Assembly: GCF_902506165.1 (NCBI RefSeq)
Contig: NZ_LR733817.1
Span: forward strand, 2,899,937 to 2,963,936
From: Bosea sp. 29B
GTDB lineage: Bacteria > Pseudomonadota > Alphaproteobacteria > Rhizobiales > Beijerinckiaceae
DNA: 64,000 bases
Direction of reading: 5' to 3'
The notes below the pieces were generated by a model. That model did not search any database and was not told the origin of the DNA. It worked only from the letters and a program-made list of their open reading frames with translations. The position numbers and the translations under genes are program-made. Positions 1-8,330 of this stretch are shown here, piece by piece (position 1 is the stretch's first letter; every line of letters begins with the position of its first letter).

Positions 1-23
1 GCTTCTTCGGGCAAAAATCCTGA
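1..23 (+). CDS. possible 3' tail of an upstream gene
   Basis: One frame reads Phe-Phe-Gly-Gln-Lys-Ser followed by TGA at 21-23, two bases before the ATG of the WbqC-family gene. This fits the end of a co-transcribed upstream gene, but only seven codons lie in the window, so neither the gene nor its product can be identified. Confidence 0.25.
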
Positions 24-25
24 TC

Positions 26-784
26 ATGCCGAGCTCCGCCAACGTTTCACTATCGAAAGGCTGTCGCGTCGGCATCATCCAGTCGAGCTATATTCCCTGG
101 CGGGGATATTTTGACATGATCGAGCGCTGCGACGTGTTCGTATTTCTCGACAGCGTCCAGTTTACACGCCGCGACTGGCGAACGCGCAACGCCATCAAGA
201 CGCCGAACGGCTCGTCCTGGCTGTCGATTCCGGTGAAGCAGAAGGGCAATTTTCACGCCTCGATCGATTCCGTCGTCATCAATGACCCGAGCTGGGCGGC
301 CACGCACCTGCGTAGCATTCAAGGTGCCTACCGTCGGGCCGAGGCTTATGATGCGGTTTACCCCGTCTTAGCCGATGCGTTTGCCGCGATTGCGCACCAG
401 AGTTCTCTGTCGACCGTCAATCAGCATCTGACCCGCGCCCTGTGCGAAGCACTTGAGATCAAAACGCCGCTTCTGGTGGACGTCGACCTCATCGCGCGCG
501 AGAGACTCGATACTGCCGATTCGACCCAGCGACTGATCGACCTGGCGAAGGCGGCGGGCGGGACATCCTACCTCTCCGGGCCGTCCGCGCGCAGCTATCT
601 CGATGAAAGACGATTTCAGGATGCCGGTCTTGAGGTCGCATGGATGGACTATGCCAACAGTCTGATCCCGTACCGGCAACTCTGGGGGGATTTCGTGCCG
701 GCTGTGTCCATTATCGATCCACTGCTGAATCTGGGCTTTGAAGCGACGCGGGCCACATTGCGGGATCGAAGCTATGCCGCATGA
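26..784 (+). CDS. WbqC-family protein
   Basis: A 252-residue protein with the WbqC-family pattern: an N-terminal GIIQSSYIPWRGYFDMI stretch (about residues 16-32), then FLDSVQFTRRDWRTRN (about 41-56) with its aromatic and arginine cluster. The family occurs in O-antigen and other surface-polysaccharide loci, and its exact reaction is not settled. Length is typical and there is no signal peptide, so it should be cytoplasmic. The ATG at 26 nearly touches the stop of a possible upstream reading frame, suggesting an operon. A methyltransferase gene (now broken) follows 57 bases later on the same strand, a pairing that fits a sugar-modification cluster. Family assignment is firm; the biochemical role is inferred. 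Confidence 0.85.
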   Translation: MPSSANVSLSKGCRVGIIQSSYIPWRGYFDMIERCDVFVFLDSVQFTRRDWRTRNAIKTPNGSSWLSIPVKQKGNFHASIDSVVINDPSWAATHLRSIQGAYRRAEAYDAVYPVLADAFAAIAHQSSLSTVNQHLTRALCEALEIKTPLLVDVDLIARERLDTADSTQRLIDLAKAAGGTSYLSGPSARSYLDERRFQDAGLEVAWMDYANSLIPYRQLWGDFVPAVSIIDPLLNLGFEATRATLRDRSYAA

Positions 785-841
785 TCCAGTAAGGCCCAAT
801 GGAACGTCAGGCGCGGATGCGACTGAATCCATCACCGTGTC

Positions 842-1265
842 ATGGCTGCTTATTACGATTCGGCGCTCGCCCAGCACGGCACGACCGCGCGCGGAGTCGA
901 CTGGAAGGACGATGCCTCTCACCGGACCCGCCACGTCCAGTTCTTGAGGCTGATCGAGCACGATCCCGATGCTTCGATCCTCGATCTGGGCTGCGGCTAT
1001 GGCGATTTCCTCACCGTCTTGCGGCAAGCTGGCCATCGTGGGAGCTATGTCGGCTGTGATATCGCATCCGGTATGATCGAAGCCGCACGTCAGATGCATG
1101 GCGAAGGGGACGACCGACGCTGGCACCTCGGTGCCGCCCCGCCGGAGGCATCCTGAATGTGCGGCGGGCACTGACCCGGCCGGCTGGTCCGGCTACGTCG
1201 ACGAGACGATCGATCAACTTGCGGTCAACAGCACGAAAGGGTTCGCTTTCAACATGCTGACGCTG
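842..1265 (+). pseudogene. class I SAM-dependent methyltransferase, 5' part, disrupted
   Basis: The frame opened by ATG 842 begins MAAYYDSALAQHG and carries SAM-binding motif I, ILDLGCGYGDFL, at about residues 45-56, then a GCDIASGM motif II region. It stops at TGA 1154-1156. The homologous reading continues in a second frame (GILNVRR, from 1147) and then a third frame (DPAGWSGYVDETIDQL, from 1173), which runs up to the IS element. So at least two frame lesions, and probably a short deletion after APPEA, lie upstream of the insertion. The 3' end of the same gene resumes after the IS at 2487. It is non-functional as it stands. It probably modified a sugar or small molecule in the surface-glycan cluster. 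Confidence 0.8.
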
Positions 1266-1327
1266 TGACCTGAGACCCTGATCTTCCTCCAGATTTGAGT
1301 AGAGTCCGTCACTCACGGAGACGGACG

Positions 1328-1594
1328 ATGCGCCCCTCACGATTCACGGAAGAGCAGATCATCGGAATGCTGAAGGAGCAGGAGGCTGGAGCTGCGACGG
1401 CGGATGTCTGCCGCAAGCACGGCATCTCCTCGGCGACCTTCTACAAGTTCAAGGCGAAGTATGGCGGGATGGACGTGTCGGATGCGCGTCGGCTGAAGAC
1501 CCTCGAGGATGAGAACGCCCGCCTCAAGAAGCTGCTGGCCGAACAGATGCTCGACAACGCGATCCTGAAGGATGTCGCCGCAAAAAAATGGTGA
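1328..1594 (+). CDS. IS3-family transposase OrfA
   Basis: An 88-residue helix-turn-helix protein beginning [21 protein letters not shown], followed by a leucine-rich segment ([15 protein letters not shown]) of the zipper type used for OrfA/OrfAB multimerisation. A longer in-frame start at 1295 exists, but MRPSRF matches the usual family start and has GGAG-like bases just upstream. The 3' end reads GCA AAA AAA TGG TGA. The run of seven A at 1582-1588 is an A-AAA-AAA slippery site, where a -1 shift would join OrfA to OrfB and make the full transposase. Confidence 0.93.
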   Translation: MRPSRFTEEQIIGMLKEQEAGAATADVCRKHGISSATFYKFKAKYGGMDVSDARRLKTLEDENARLKKLLAEQMLDNAILKDVAAKKW

Positions 1595-2427
1595 CGCCCG
1601 ATGCGAAGCGGAAGGCGGTGGCTCATGCCTGCACGGTGCATGCGGTGAGCCAGCGTCGGGCGTGCCTGGCCTTGACGATCGACCGCTCGACGGTGCGCTA
1701 CACAAGCACCCGGCCGGACGATGCCCTGTTGCGCGAGGCGATGAAGGTCGTGGCGGCGGAGCGCCGGCGGTTCGGCTATCGCAGGATCCACATCATGCTG
1801 GACCGCCAGGGCATCGTGATGAACCAGAAGAAGCTGCGACGGCTCTATCGCGAAGAGAAGCTGCAGGTGCGCCGGCGTGGCGGCCGCAAACGGGCACTGG
1901 GCACGCGCAGGCCCATGCTCGTGCCTGATCGGGCCAACGCGCGCTGGAGCCTCGATTTTCTTTCCGACACGATCTCGGACGGTCGTCGCTTCAGGGTGCT
2001 CGCCATCGTCGACGATTATACGCGCGAATGCCTGGCGCTCGTCGCCGACACTTCGCTTTCAGGTCTGCGCGTGGCTCGGGAACTGGATGGCGTCATTCGG
2101 CTGCGCGGCCGGCCGGGGACGATCGTGTCCGACAACGGCACCGAGTTCACCTCGATGGCGATCCTGCGCTGGTGCCAGGAGACCGGCGTCGCGTGGCACT
2201 ACATCGCCCCCGGCAAGCCGACGCAGAACGCCTTCGTCGAGAGCTTCAACGGACGCTTCCGAGACGAGTGTCTCAACGACATGCTGTTCTCGACGCTCAC
2301 TGATGCCCGCAGCGCTATCACCTCATGGAAGGAGAACTACAACCGCCACCGACCCCACTCGGCCCTCGGCAACATCACGCCCGCCGAGTTCGCCCTCAAA
2401 TCCGCGCTGGAAAAACAGGCCGCCTAA
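1588..2427 (+). CDS. IS3-family transposase OrfB (DDE integrase core)
   Basis: A 279-residue integrase-type catalytic subunit. An N-terminal HTH_21-like region ([17 protein letters not shown]) precedes the rve core. The catalytic triad is visible as D123 (WSLDFLSD), D182 (VSDNGTEF) and E218 ([12 protein letters not shown]), with 35 residues between the second D and the E as expected for DD(35)E. The gene overlaps orfA in the -1 frame and its ATG lies in the slippery A7 run, so the active enzyme is probably the frameshifted OrfAB. No lesion is seen, so the element looks transposition-competent. Confidence 0.95.
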   Translation: MVTPDAKRKAVAHACTVHAVSQRRACLALTIDRSTVRYTSTRPDDALLREAMKVVAAERRRFGYRRIHIMLDRQGIVMNQKKLRRLYREEKLQVRRRGGRKRALGTRRPMLVPDRANARWSLDFLSDTISDGRRFRVLAIVDDYTRECLALVADTSLSGLRVARELDGVIRLRGRPGTIVSDNGTEFTSMAILRWCQETGVAWHYIAPGKPTQNAFVESFNGRFRDECLNDMLFSTLTDARSAITSWKENYNRHRPHSALGNITPAEFALKSALEKQAA

Positions 2428-2486
2428 GGCCAGAAACGAAACCCAGGACTCTTCCTCAGGTCGGAGGAGAAAAGGGTCTCAGGTCA

Positions 2487-2649
2487 GCTGTCATCCGACC
2501 CCGACAAACGTCAGTCGCATCTGTTCTATGCCGATCCCGTGACCATGCTGGCCAATTGCCTCGCCCGTTATGGCCGGCATGTCGCATTGCTCCAGGATTA
2601 CGGGGTGTGGGAGTTTACGGTGCTGGTGCGGTTCGCGTCGAAGAGTTAG
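2487..2649 (+). pseudogene. class I SAM-dependent methyltransferase, 3' part, separated by IS3
   Basis: Immediately after the IS the reading frame gives LSSDPDKRQSHLFYADP and later RHVALLQDYGVWEFTVLVRF, ending at TAG 2647-2649. This is the characteristic C-terminus of the methyltransferase whose 5' part ends at 1265. With the IS and one GCTG copy removed, this fragment is in frame with the last upstream segment (NMLT). It has no start of its own and should not make a functional product. Confidence 0.8.
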
Positions 2650-2699
2650 AGCATTCTCTTCATGCGAACCGGTGCCCACTTCGCTCGAAAATGCTCTAA
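2646..2699. repeat. RIME-like intergenic hairpin, also a likely bidirectional terminator
   Basis: A 10-bp inverted repeat, TTAGAGCATT (2646-2655) and AATGCTCTAA (2690-2699), encloses a core with cgaaccggtgcccacttcg. The same plan (TAGAGCA arms, aaccggt core) recurs at 10274-10326. It sits between two convergent genes and overlaps both stop codons, so it may also end transcription from both sides. Elements of this kind are widespread in Rhizobiales intergenic DNA. Confidence 0.75.
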
Positions 2700-3742
2700 T
2701 TGCCTTTTTGGGCAAAGATGACGTGCCCGTGTGTTTCGATCTTATAACCAATGCTTGATAGAAACGAGGTGACATCAGGGCCGGTTAGTGCCGTTGTTCC
2801 GGGTTTGTTGTGAATATCCGTAGAGATGAATACATTGGAATTCTCTGTAAGAAGCTTAGTTGCTCCTTTGAGGACCTCAACTTCGTAGCCTTCTACGTCG
2901 ATCTTGATAACGATTCTGGAATGGTCAGCGAAATTGAGCTTTTCGGCTAGTCCGTCGAGTGTGATGACGTCGACCGAATACGCTTCTGCTTTGCTTAGGA
3001 ACGCATCGTCGCGCTGTCCAAGTCGTGATGATTCCGGCAGAAAGGGCACTTCCCCCGTCGGATCCTCAGGTTGTTCAAAAAACTCGGCCTCGCCTTGCGC
3101 ATCCGAGACTGCAGCGGCAAACAAAGTTACACGGGAAGAGCCGCCGTTTCGTGCGAGAGTTGCTTGCAGGTGCCGCATAGCTCGTCGGGAGGGCTCGAAG
3201 GCGACTATCTTTGCGCCGTCGGGAACAGTCATCGAATAGGGAACGGTCATCGCGCCCGTTGCAGCTCCGACGTCCAGAAACAGGGTACCCGGCTCGATCA
3301 GTGCACGCATGCGTTGCCAGTGATCGGTCTCTACAAAGAGGCGTAAATGACCGGCCTGATCTACATGCAGGCAGTGCCTCATCGTCATGAGCGTATAGCG
3401 CGGCAGCGTTACGGGCACGCCGTTCAATTCGACACGGAACCAGGCCTCATCGGACGCCTCGATTGCCGCCACCGCGCCGGAGGCGATCGCCCGCCACCCC
3501 AATTCCTGAGCGACTGCCACCCGCTGCTCGCGGGTTGCGGTGTCGCCAGGTTGAAGGGCCGGTTTCAAGAAGCGGAAAACCGAAATGAACGCACTGCCAC
3601 TCTCGTCAGGAAGCCGATTCTCCAAATCAGGGCGCTCGGCCAGCAGTTCACGCTGTTCCCTCATCAGCTGATCGCGCTGCAGTTTGATCCGACGCAGCGG
3701 CGGGATGGCCATGGCGACCACGTGCTTCAGTTTTCCGAGCAT
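2696..3742 (-). CDS. FkbM-family SAM-dependent methyltransferase
   Basis: A 348-residue protein, taking the start as MLGKLKHVV at 3742; a GTG at 3790 would add 16 residues, but AGGGG lies about 12 bases before the ATG. The C-terminal two-thirds is an FkbM domain: motif I LFLDVGAATGAMTVPYS, an acidic motif II VAFEPSRRAM, and the family signature VIKIDVEGYEVEVLKGA near the C-terminus. FkbM enzymes O-methylate sugars and natural products and often sit in glycan loci, which fits the WbqC and broken methyltransferase genes here. The first 50 residues are basic with a short coiled-coil-like stretch. The exact substrate cannot be told from sequence. Confidence 0.85.
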   Translation of the reverse strand: MLGKLKHVVAMAIPPLRRIKLQRDQLMREQRELLAERPDLENRLPDESGSAFISVFRFLKPALQPGDTATREQRVAVAQELGWRAIASGAVAAIEASDEAWFRVELNGVPVTLPRYTLMTMRHCLHVDQAGHLRLFVETDHWQRMRALIEPGTLFLDVGAATGAMTVPYSMTVPDGAKIVAFEPSRRAMRHLQATLARNGGSSRVTLFAAAVSDAQGEAEFFEQPEDPTGEVPFLPESSRLGQRDDAFLSKAEAYSVDVITLDGLAEKLNFADHSRIVIKIDVEGYEVEVLKGATKLLTENSNVFISTDIHNKPGTTALTGPDVTSFLSSIGYKIETHGHVIFAQKGN

Positions 3743-3795
3743 TTCTTGACGCGGGCCCCTAATCCACCACGACGAGTCTTCCGAGGACACTCACC

Positions 3796-4112
3796 ATGAA
3801 CACTTGCGACGTGCAAGCGGCACTGCTTTCGTTTGGTCACCCGCTAGCGCAATTCGGCGCCGATGGCGACTTTGGTGGCGGGACGCGCGCCGCCGTGCAA
3901 GCGTTCAAGCGCAAATGCGGCCTGCCGGTCACTGATAAGCCCGATGCCGCGACGACAGTCGCTTTTCGGGCTGCGCTCGTCTCTACGAAACCGTTTCCAA
4001 CGCCCCTGCCGGCGGGCAGACGCTCGGATCCACGCAGCGAAAGCGTGATGCGGTGCTGCTTCCCGCGATGCCGACCGCTCGTCCCGAGAATTTCCTCCAA
4101 TCCGGTGGCTGA
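3796..4112 (+). pseudogene. peptidoglycan-binding-domain protein, probably frameshifted
   Basis: ATG 3796 opens a PG_binding_1-like domain (residues about 4-60: VQAALLSFGHPLAQFGADGD, then TRAAVQAFKRKCGLPV). After about residue 60 this frame becomes low-complexity Pro/Ser/Arg and would run to 4338, deep into the cupin gene. Another frame takes over near 3975-3990 with protein-like sequence (QRKRDAVLLPAMPTARPENF) and stops at TGA 4110-4112, just before the cupin gene. I read this as one small gene with a frameshift. A sequencing error, or a genuinely short protein in the first frame, are alternatives. No signal peptide is visible. Confidence 0.5.
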
Positions 4113-4154
4113 GAAACGGCCTAGCTCAGCACCATCATGCTGGGTGAACCGTTC

Positions 4155-4862
4155 ATGCCGACCTGTCCGATTGTTTTCGCCACTCACGCCACCGCCTCCG
4201 GCGCCGGGCCGCTTTCCAAAGACGATCCTTTCGGCGCCGGCCGCGAGATCGCCTGGAGCGGACCGCAGGATCTGGCGGTGGGGGGCGTCGCCTTCTCCGG
4301 CGTCGTTGACAGCGCGGCCTTCCCGCACACGGAGGTGATCGTCGTCCGGTCGGGACGTCTCGATCTGACGCTCGCGGACGGCAGCAGGCGCACGCTCCAG
4401 GCCGGCGAGAGCATCGTGGTCGCGCGCGGCTCGGCGCTGCGTGTCGAGGCGGCGCCTGGCACGAATTGGGTCTTCTGCGCCAATACCGGAGCTGCTTCCG
4501 CAGCGCCCGGCGTAACAGAATTGCCGGCCGATGCGGCGCTTTCGCCGTCGTCGCCGCCCCCGGCCAATCTTCTCGAGGGGCCGGTGCCGCAGTGCCGGAG
4601 CTTCAACGCCTTCACCGACGAGGCGTCGCGCCTGCGGGCCGGCATCTGGGATTCGACGGCGTATCGGCGCGTCCTGCGTCCGCAGCCGGTCAACGAGCTG
4701 ATGCATATCCTCGTTGGTAGCGTCACCCTGACCGGGACGGATGGACGCCCGGTCCGGATTGCGGCGGGCGAGAGCGTGTTCGTTGCCCAGGGCACGTCAT
4801 GCGCCTGGGACAGCGATGAGCATGTCGCCAAGGTCTATGTCGTCCAGGAGGTCGGCGCGTGA
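4155..4862 (+). CDS. two-domain cupin protein
   Basis: A 235-residue protein with two cupin-like halves: one around residues 35-110 (HTEVIVVRSGRLDLTLADGS, then AGESIVVARGSAL) and one around 160-230 (NELMHILVGSVTLTGTDG, then AAGESVFVAQGTSCAW). The start at 4155 is preferred over ATG 4137 because GGGTGA lies nine bases upstream of it. Cupins of this size are sugar, amine or amino-acid binding or isomerising proteins; here it heads a plus-strand run with a GNAT, a hydroxyacid dehydrogenase and a semialdehyde dehydrogenase. Its stop overlaps the GNAT start by four bases (GTGA), implying translational coupling. No specific reaction can be assigned. Confidence 0.8.
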   Translation: MPTCPIVFATHATASGAGPLSKDDPFGAGREIAWSGPQDLAVGGVAFSGVVDSAAFPHTEVIVVRSGRLDLTLADGSRRTLQAGESIVVARGSALRVEAAPGTNWVFCANTGAASAAPGVTELPADAALSPSSPPPANLLEGPVPQCRSFNAFTDEASRLRAGIWDSTAYRRVLRPQPVNELMHILVGSVTLTGTDGRPVRIAAGESVFVAQGTSCAWDSDEHVAKVYVVQEVGA

Positions 4863-5752
4863 GCTCCGTGGCGTCCGTTGTCGGCACGGGCATGACCGGG
4901 ATCGAGGCTCCCGAAGCGCTGACGCTGCGCCCGATCGGCATGGACGATGCGACGTCCTGTGCGGAGCTGTCGCGCCGTGTCGGCTGGCCGCATCGCCGCG
5001 AGGACTGGGAGTTCGTGATCGGCCTCGGCCACGGTGTCGTCGGGGAGCGGGACGGCAAGCTCGTGGCCACCGGCCTGTGGTGGCCCTATGGCGAGGGCCA
5101 TGCGACGGTCGGGATGATCATCGTCGCGCCCGAGGAGCAGGGGGCGGGGATGGGCAAGCGCCTGATGCAGGCCCTGCTCGCCCAGGCCGCGGAGCGTTCG
5201 CTGATGCTCAACGCCACCGTCGCCGGCGAGCCACTCTATGTCCGCCTTGGCTTCCGGCCCTGTGGCGGTGTCAGCCAGTATCACGGCCATGTACACGCCG
5301 TCGCAGCACCCGAACCCGGTGCGGGCAAGCGGTTGCGTCCGGGCAGCCCGGCCGATCTCGCCAGGCTCGAACGGCTCGATCGAGAGGCGACCGGATTGGA
5401 ACGAGGGCCGGTCCTGGCGGCGCTCCTGCAATGCGGCAATTGCCTGGTGCTGGAGCAGGCCGGGCAGCCCGTCGGGTTCAGCATCCTGCGTGCTTTCGGT
5501 CGCGGCCAGGTGATCGGCCCGGTTGTGGCTGTGGACGAGACGGATGCGCGCACGTTGATCGCCTGCTGGCTGCACGGCCGGGCCGGTCAGTTCATTCGGG
5601 TCGATCTGCCGCTCGGCTCCGGGCTGGGCGACTGGCTGGTACAGCATGGCCTTGCGCCGGCCGGCGATGTCACCGCAATGGTGCGCGGCGATCTGCCGGT
5701 CGCCTCCGGACCGGCGCGCCTCCACGCCCTGGTCACGCAGGCGCTGGGCTGA
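4859..5752 (+). CDS. tandem GNAT-family N-acetyltransferase
   Basis: A 297-residue protein with two acyltransferase-like halves. The N-terminal GNAT (residues about 20-145) has the acetyl-CoA loop EEQGAGMGKRLMQALL and a LYVRLGFRPC beta-strand motif; the C-terminal half resembles the Acetyltransf_18/YitH-type domain (FSILRAFGRGQVIGPVV). It starts with GTG overlapping the cupin stop. A clear paralog is encoded on the opposite strand at 10894-11769, sharing GWPHR-ED-W, the WWPYG motif, LRAFGRG/CRRFGRG-HVVGP and the ending LVTQALG. The pair brackets the amine-catabolic cluster, so an amine or amino-acid-derived acyl acceptor is plausible but unproven. Confidence 0.87.
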   Translation: MSSVASVVGTGMTGIEAPEALTLRPIGMDDATSCAELSRRVGWPHRREDWEFVIGLGHGVVGERDGKLVATGLWWPYGEGHATVGMIIVAPEEQGAGMGKRLMQALLAQAAERSLMLNATVAGEPLYVRLGFRPCGGVSQYHGHVHAVAAPEPGAGKRLRPGSPADLARLERLDREATGLERGPVLAALLQCGNCLVLEQAGQPVGFSILRAFGRGQVIGPVVAVDETDARTLIACWLHGRAGQFIRVDLPLGSGLGDWLVQHGLAPAGDVTAMVRGDLPVASGPARLHALVTQALG

Positions 5753-5771
5753 TATCCGCGAGGTCGACACG

Positions 5772-6698
5772 ATGACGCTGCTGCTCAAGTCGGATGCTGC
5801 TCGCGCCGAGGAATGGACGCGGCTGCTTGCGGACAAGGCGCCCGACCTGCCGTTCCGGATCTGGCCGGACATCGGCGATCCCGCCGAGATCCGCTATCTC
5901 GCCGCCTGGCTCCCGCCGGACGACCTGCTCGGTCAGTTCCCCAATCTCGAACTGCTCGTCTCGGTCGGCGCCGGCGTCGACCAGTTGAACCTGGCCGACA
6001 TCCCGGCGAGCCTGCCGATCATACGGATGATCGAGCCCGGCCTCGTCGACAGCATGGTCGAATACGTCACCATGTCGGTGCTCGCCCTGCATCGCGACCT
6101 CATCCCCTACATCGCCGCGCAGCGCGAACGGGCCTGGACGGCGCTACGGATCAAGCCGACGAGCGAGCGCCGCGTCGGCGTTCTCGGCCTCGGCATGCTC
6201 GGCAAGGCCTGCGCGCTGAAGCTCGCCGAATTCGGCTTTGGCGTCGCTGGCTGGAGCCGCTCGCGGCACGATGCGCCGGGCATCGAGACCTTCGCCGGCG
6301 ATGTCGAACTGCCGGCCTTCCTCGCGCGCACCGACATCCTGGTCTGTCTGCTGCCATTGACCGATGCGACGCGCGGTCTGCTCGGCGCCGAGCTTTTCGC
6401 TCGATTGCCGCAGGGCGCGATGATCGTCAATGCCGGCCGGGGCGGCCATCTCGACCAGGACGCCCTGCTGGCGGCGCTGGACAGCAACCATCTCGCGGGG
6501 GCGGTGCTGGATGTCTGCGAGCCGGAGCCGCTTCCGGAAGGACACCCGCTCTGGAACCACCCCAAGGTCCTGCTTACCCCGCATATCGCCAGCCGCTCGC
6601 GCTCTGAGGCCTCGCTCGACATCGTCCTTGAGAACCTGCGGCGGCACCAGGCGGGCGAACCCCTGATCGGCCTGATCGACCGCGATCGCGGCTACTGA
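5772..6698 (+). CDS. D-2-hydroxyacid dehydrogenase, glyoxylate/hydroxypyruvate reductase A-like
   Basis: A 308-residue enzyme. The start at 5772 (MTLLLKSDAAR) has GAGG nine bases upstream; an earlier in-frame ATG lies inside the GNAT gene. The NAD(P)-binding motif GVLGLGMLGKACAL sits near residue 140, a VNAGRGGHLD strand near 220, and the catalytic-His region HPLWNHPKVLLTPHIAS near 262-278, all typical of the GhrA branch. Such enzymes reduce glyoxylate, hydroxypyruvate or other 2-oxoacids. It lies 12 bases upstream of the semialdehyde dehydrogenase and 19 bases after the GNAT, so it is in one operon and may dispose of a 2-oxoacid formed by the aminotransferase. Confidence 0.9.
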   Translation: MTLLLKSDAARAEEWTRLLADKAPDLPFRIWPDIGDPAEIRYLAAWLPPDDLLGQFPNLELLVSVGAGVDQLNLADIPASLPIIRMIEPGLVDSMVEYVTMSVLALHRDLIPYIAAQRERAWTALRIKPTSERRVGVLGLGMLGKACALKLAEFGFGVAGWSRSRHDAPGIETFAGDVELPAFLARTDILVCLLPLTDATRGLLGAELFARLPQGAMIVNAGRGGHLDQDALLAALDSNHLAGAVLDVCEPEPLPEGHPLWNHPKVLLTPHIASRSRSEASLDIVLENLRRHQAGEPLIGLIDRDRGY

Positions 6699-6710
6699 AC
6701 GAGGCTTGCC

Positions 6711-8180
6711 ATGTCGATTGTCGCTCTCGAAGACCCTAGCCTTCTCGTCGGCCGTGCGCTGATCGGCGGCGAATGGGTTGGCGCTGCCTCCGGCGAGGAA
6801 CTGCCGGTGCGCGATCCGGCGACGGGCACCGAGATCGGCACGATTCCGGCTTGCGGCGAGGCGGAAACCAACGCCGCGATCGCGGCAGCCGAGGCGGCGT
6901 TCCCGGCCTGGAAGGCAAGGCCGGCGGCGGAACGGGCCGCTCTGCTCGAGCGCTGGCACGACCTCCTGCTGGAACACCGCAAGGACCTCGCCCGCATCAT
7001 GACGGCCGAGCAGGGCAAGCCGCTGGCGGAGGCCGAAGGCGAGGTGCTCTACGGCGCCGGCTTCATCAAATGGTTCGCCGAGGAGGCACGACGCGTCTAT
7101 GGCAGCACCGTGCCGGCGCCGACCTCCGACCGACGCATCTTCGTGCTGAAGGAGCCGGTCGGCGTCTCCGCCGCGATCACGCCGTGGAACTTCCCCAATG
7201 CGATGATCACCCGCAAATGCGCGCCGGCGCTCGCCGCCGGCTGCCCGATCGTGGTGAAGCCCTCGGAGCTGACGCCCTTTTCGGCGCTGGCGCTCGGCGT
7301 GCTGGCTGAGCGTGCCGGCTTCCCGCCCGGCGTGATCAACATCGTCACCGGCCTGCCTCAGGGTGTCGGCGCGGCGCTGACTCAGAACCCTGTCGTCCGC
7401 AAGCTCTCCTTCACCGGCTCGACCCGGGTCGGCGCACTGCTGATGCGCCAATGCTCGGACACGCTGAAGCGATTGAGCCTGGAGCTTGGCGGCAACGCAC
7501 CCTTCATCGTCTTCGACGATGCCGATCTCGACGCTGCCGTCGCCGGTGCCCTCGCCAGCAAGTTCCGCAATGCCGGCCAGACCTGCGTCTGCGCAAATCG
7601 CATCCTGGTCCAGGATGGCATCCACGATGCCTTCGCCGATCGCCTCGCCAAGGCGGTCGCGGCGATGCGGGTCGGCGACGGGCGACAGGACGGCGTCACC
7701 ATCGGCCCGCTGATCAATGCGGCGGCGGTCGAGAAGGTCCATGCCCATCTCGACGATGCGCTCTCGCTCGGTGCGATGCGCTTCGCCGCGGCTGAGGGCG
7801 AGGTCGACGGCTCCCGCTTCGTCGTGCCGACGGTGCTGACCGGTGCGACCACGCGAATGCGCCTCGCCAATGAGGAGACCTTCGGCCCGGTGGCGCCGCT
7901 GTTCCGTTTCAGGCACGAGGACGAGGCAATCGAGATCGCCAACGGCACGCCCTACGGGCTCGCGGCCTATTTCTACACGCAGAACCTCAATCGCTCCTGG
8001 CGCGTCGGCGAGCGGCTCGAATTCGGCATGGTCGGCCTCAACACCGGCTCGGTCTCGATGGAGGTGGCGCCCTTCGGCGGCATCAAGCAGTCCGGCATCG
8101 GCCGCGAGGGCGGCGCGACCGGCATCGAGGAATATCTGGAGCTGAAGAGCTTCCATATCGGCGGGCTGAAGTCCGCCTGA
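6711..8180 (+). CDS. gabD: NAD(P)-dependent succinate-semialdehyde dehydrogenase-like aldehyde dehydrogenase
   Basis: A 489-residue aldehyde dehydrogenase. Visible are the [13 protein letters not shown] segment, the cofactor loop [11 protein letters not shown], the general base E258 in LELGGNAPF and the nucleophile C292 in [11 protein letters not shown]. The CVCANR context and the [14 protein letters not shown] ending are typical of the GabD (SSADH) branch. It would oxidise succinate semialdehyde or a related omega-oxoacid made from GABA or a polyamine by the class III aminotransferase at 8784-10178. GAGG lies seven bases before the ATG. The GabD call is strong at family level; glutarate or malonate semialdehyde as substrate cannot be excluded. 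Confidence 0.9.
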   Translation: MSIVALEDPSLLVGRALIGGEWVGAASGEELPVRDPATGTEIGTIPACGEAETNAAIAAAEAAFPAWKARPAAERAALLERWHDLLLEHRKDLARIMTAEQGKPLAEAEGEVLYGAGFIKWFAEEARRVYGSTVPAPTSDRRIFVLKEPVGVSAAITPWNFPNAMITRKCAPALAAGCPIVVKPSELTPFSALALGVLAERAGFPPGVINIVTGLPQGVGAALTQNPVVRKLSFTGSTRVGALLMRQCSDTLKRLSLELGGNAPFIVFDDADLDAAVAGALASKFRNAGQTCVCANRILVQDGIHDAFADRLAKAVAAMRVGDGRQDGVTIGPLINAAAVEKVHAHLDDALSLGAMRFAAAEGEVDGSRFVVPTVLTGATTRMRLANEETFGPVAPLFRFRHEDEAIEIANGTPYGLAAYFYTQNLNRSWRVGERLEFGMVGLNTGSVSMEVAPFGGIKQSGIGREGGATGIEEYLELKSFHIGGLKSA

Positions 8181-8330
8181 TCGGCAAGGCCGAAGCACGA
8201 TCTGCCGATCCGGCCACCGAATAGGGCAGGGGATACCAAAGCGGCGCGCCAAAGCCGCCGCACAGTCCAGCCGGCCGCTCCTAGCCTTCCTGCTAGCGCT
8301 ATTCGCGCTCAGCGGAGGACGAAGCGGTCC

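Larger units (their letters stand above)
1266..2486 (+). mobile_element. IS3-family insertion sequence (IS407-group-like), complete
   Basis: The element is 1221 bp. Its left end starts TGACCTGAGACCCT at 1266, and the right end is the inverted copy, finishing AGGGTCTCAGGTCA at 2486; imperfect similarity extends about 40 bp inward. It is flanked by a 4-bp direct repeat GCTG (1262-1265 and 2487-2490), the target duplication. Two overlapping genes encode OrfA and OrfB. Removing the element and one GCTG restores an in-frame methyltransferase reading (NMLT-LSSDP). Intact ends, intact orfB and a clean duplication suggest recent insertion and possible mobility. The group label rests on protein resemblance and the 4-bp duplication. 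Confidence 0.93.

Noticed and set aside
6144..8252. A 702-codon minus-strand frame opposite gabD
   Set aside because: It is antisense to two well-supported genes, with biased composition and no recognisable domain.
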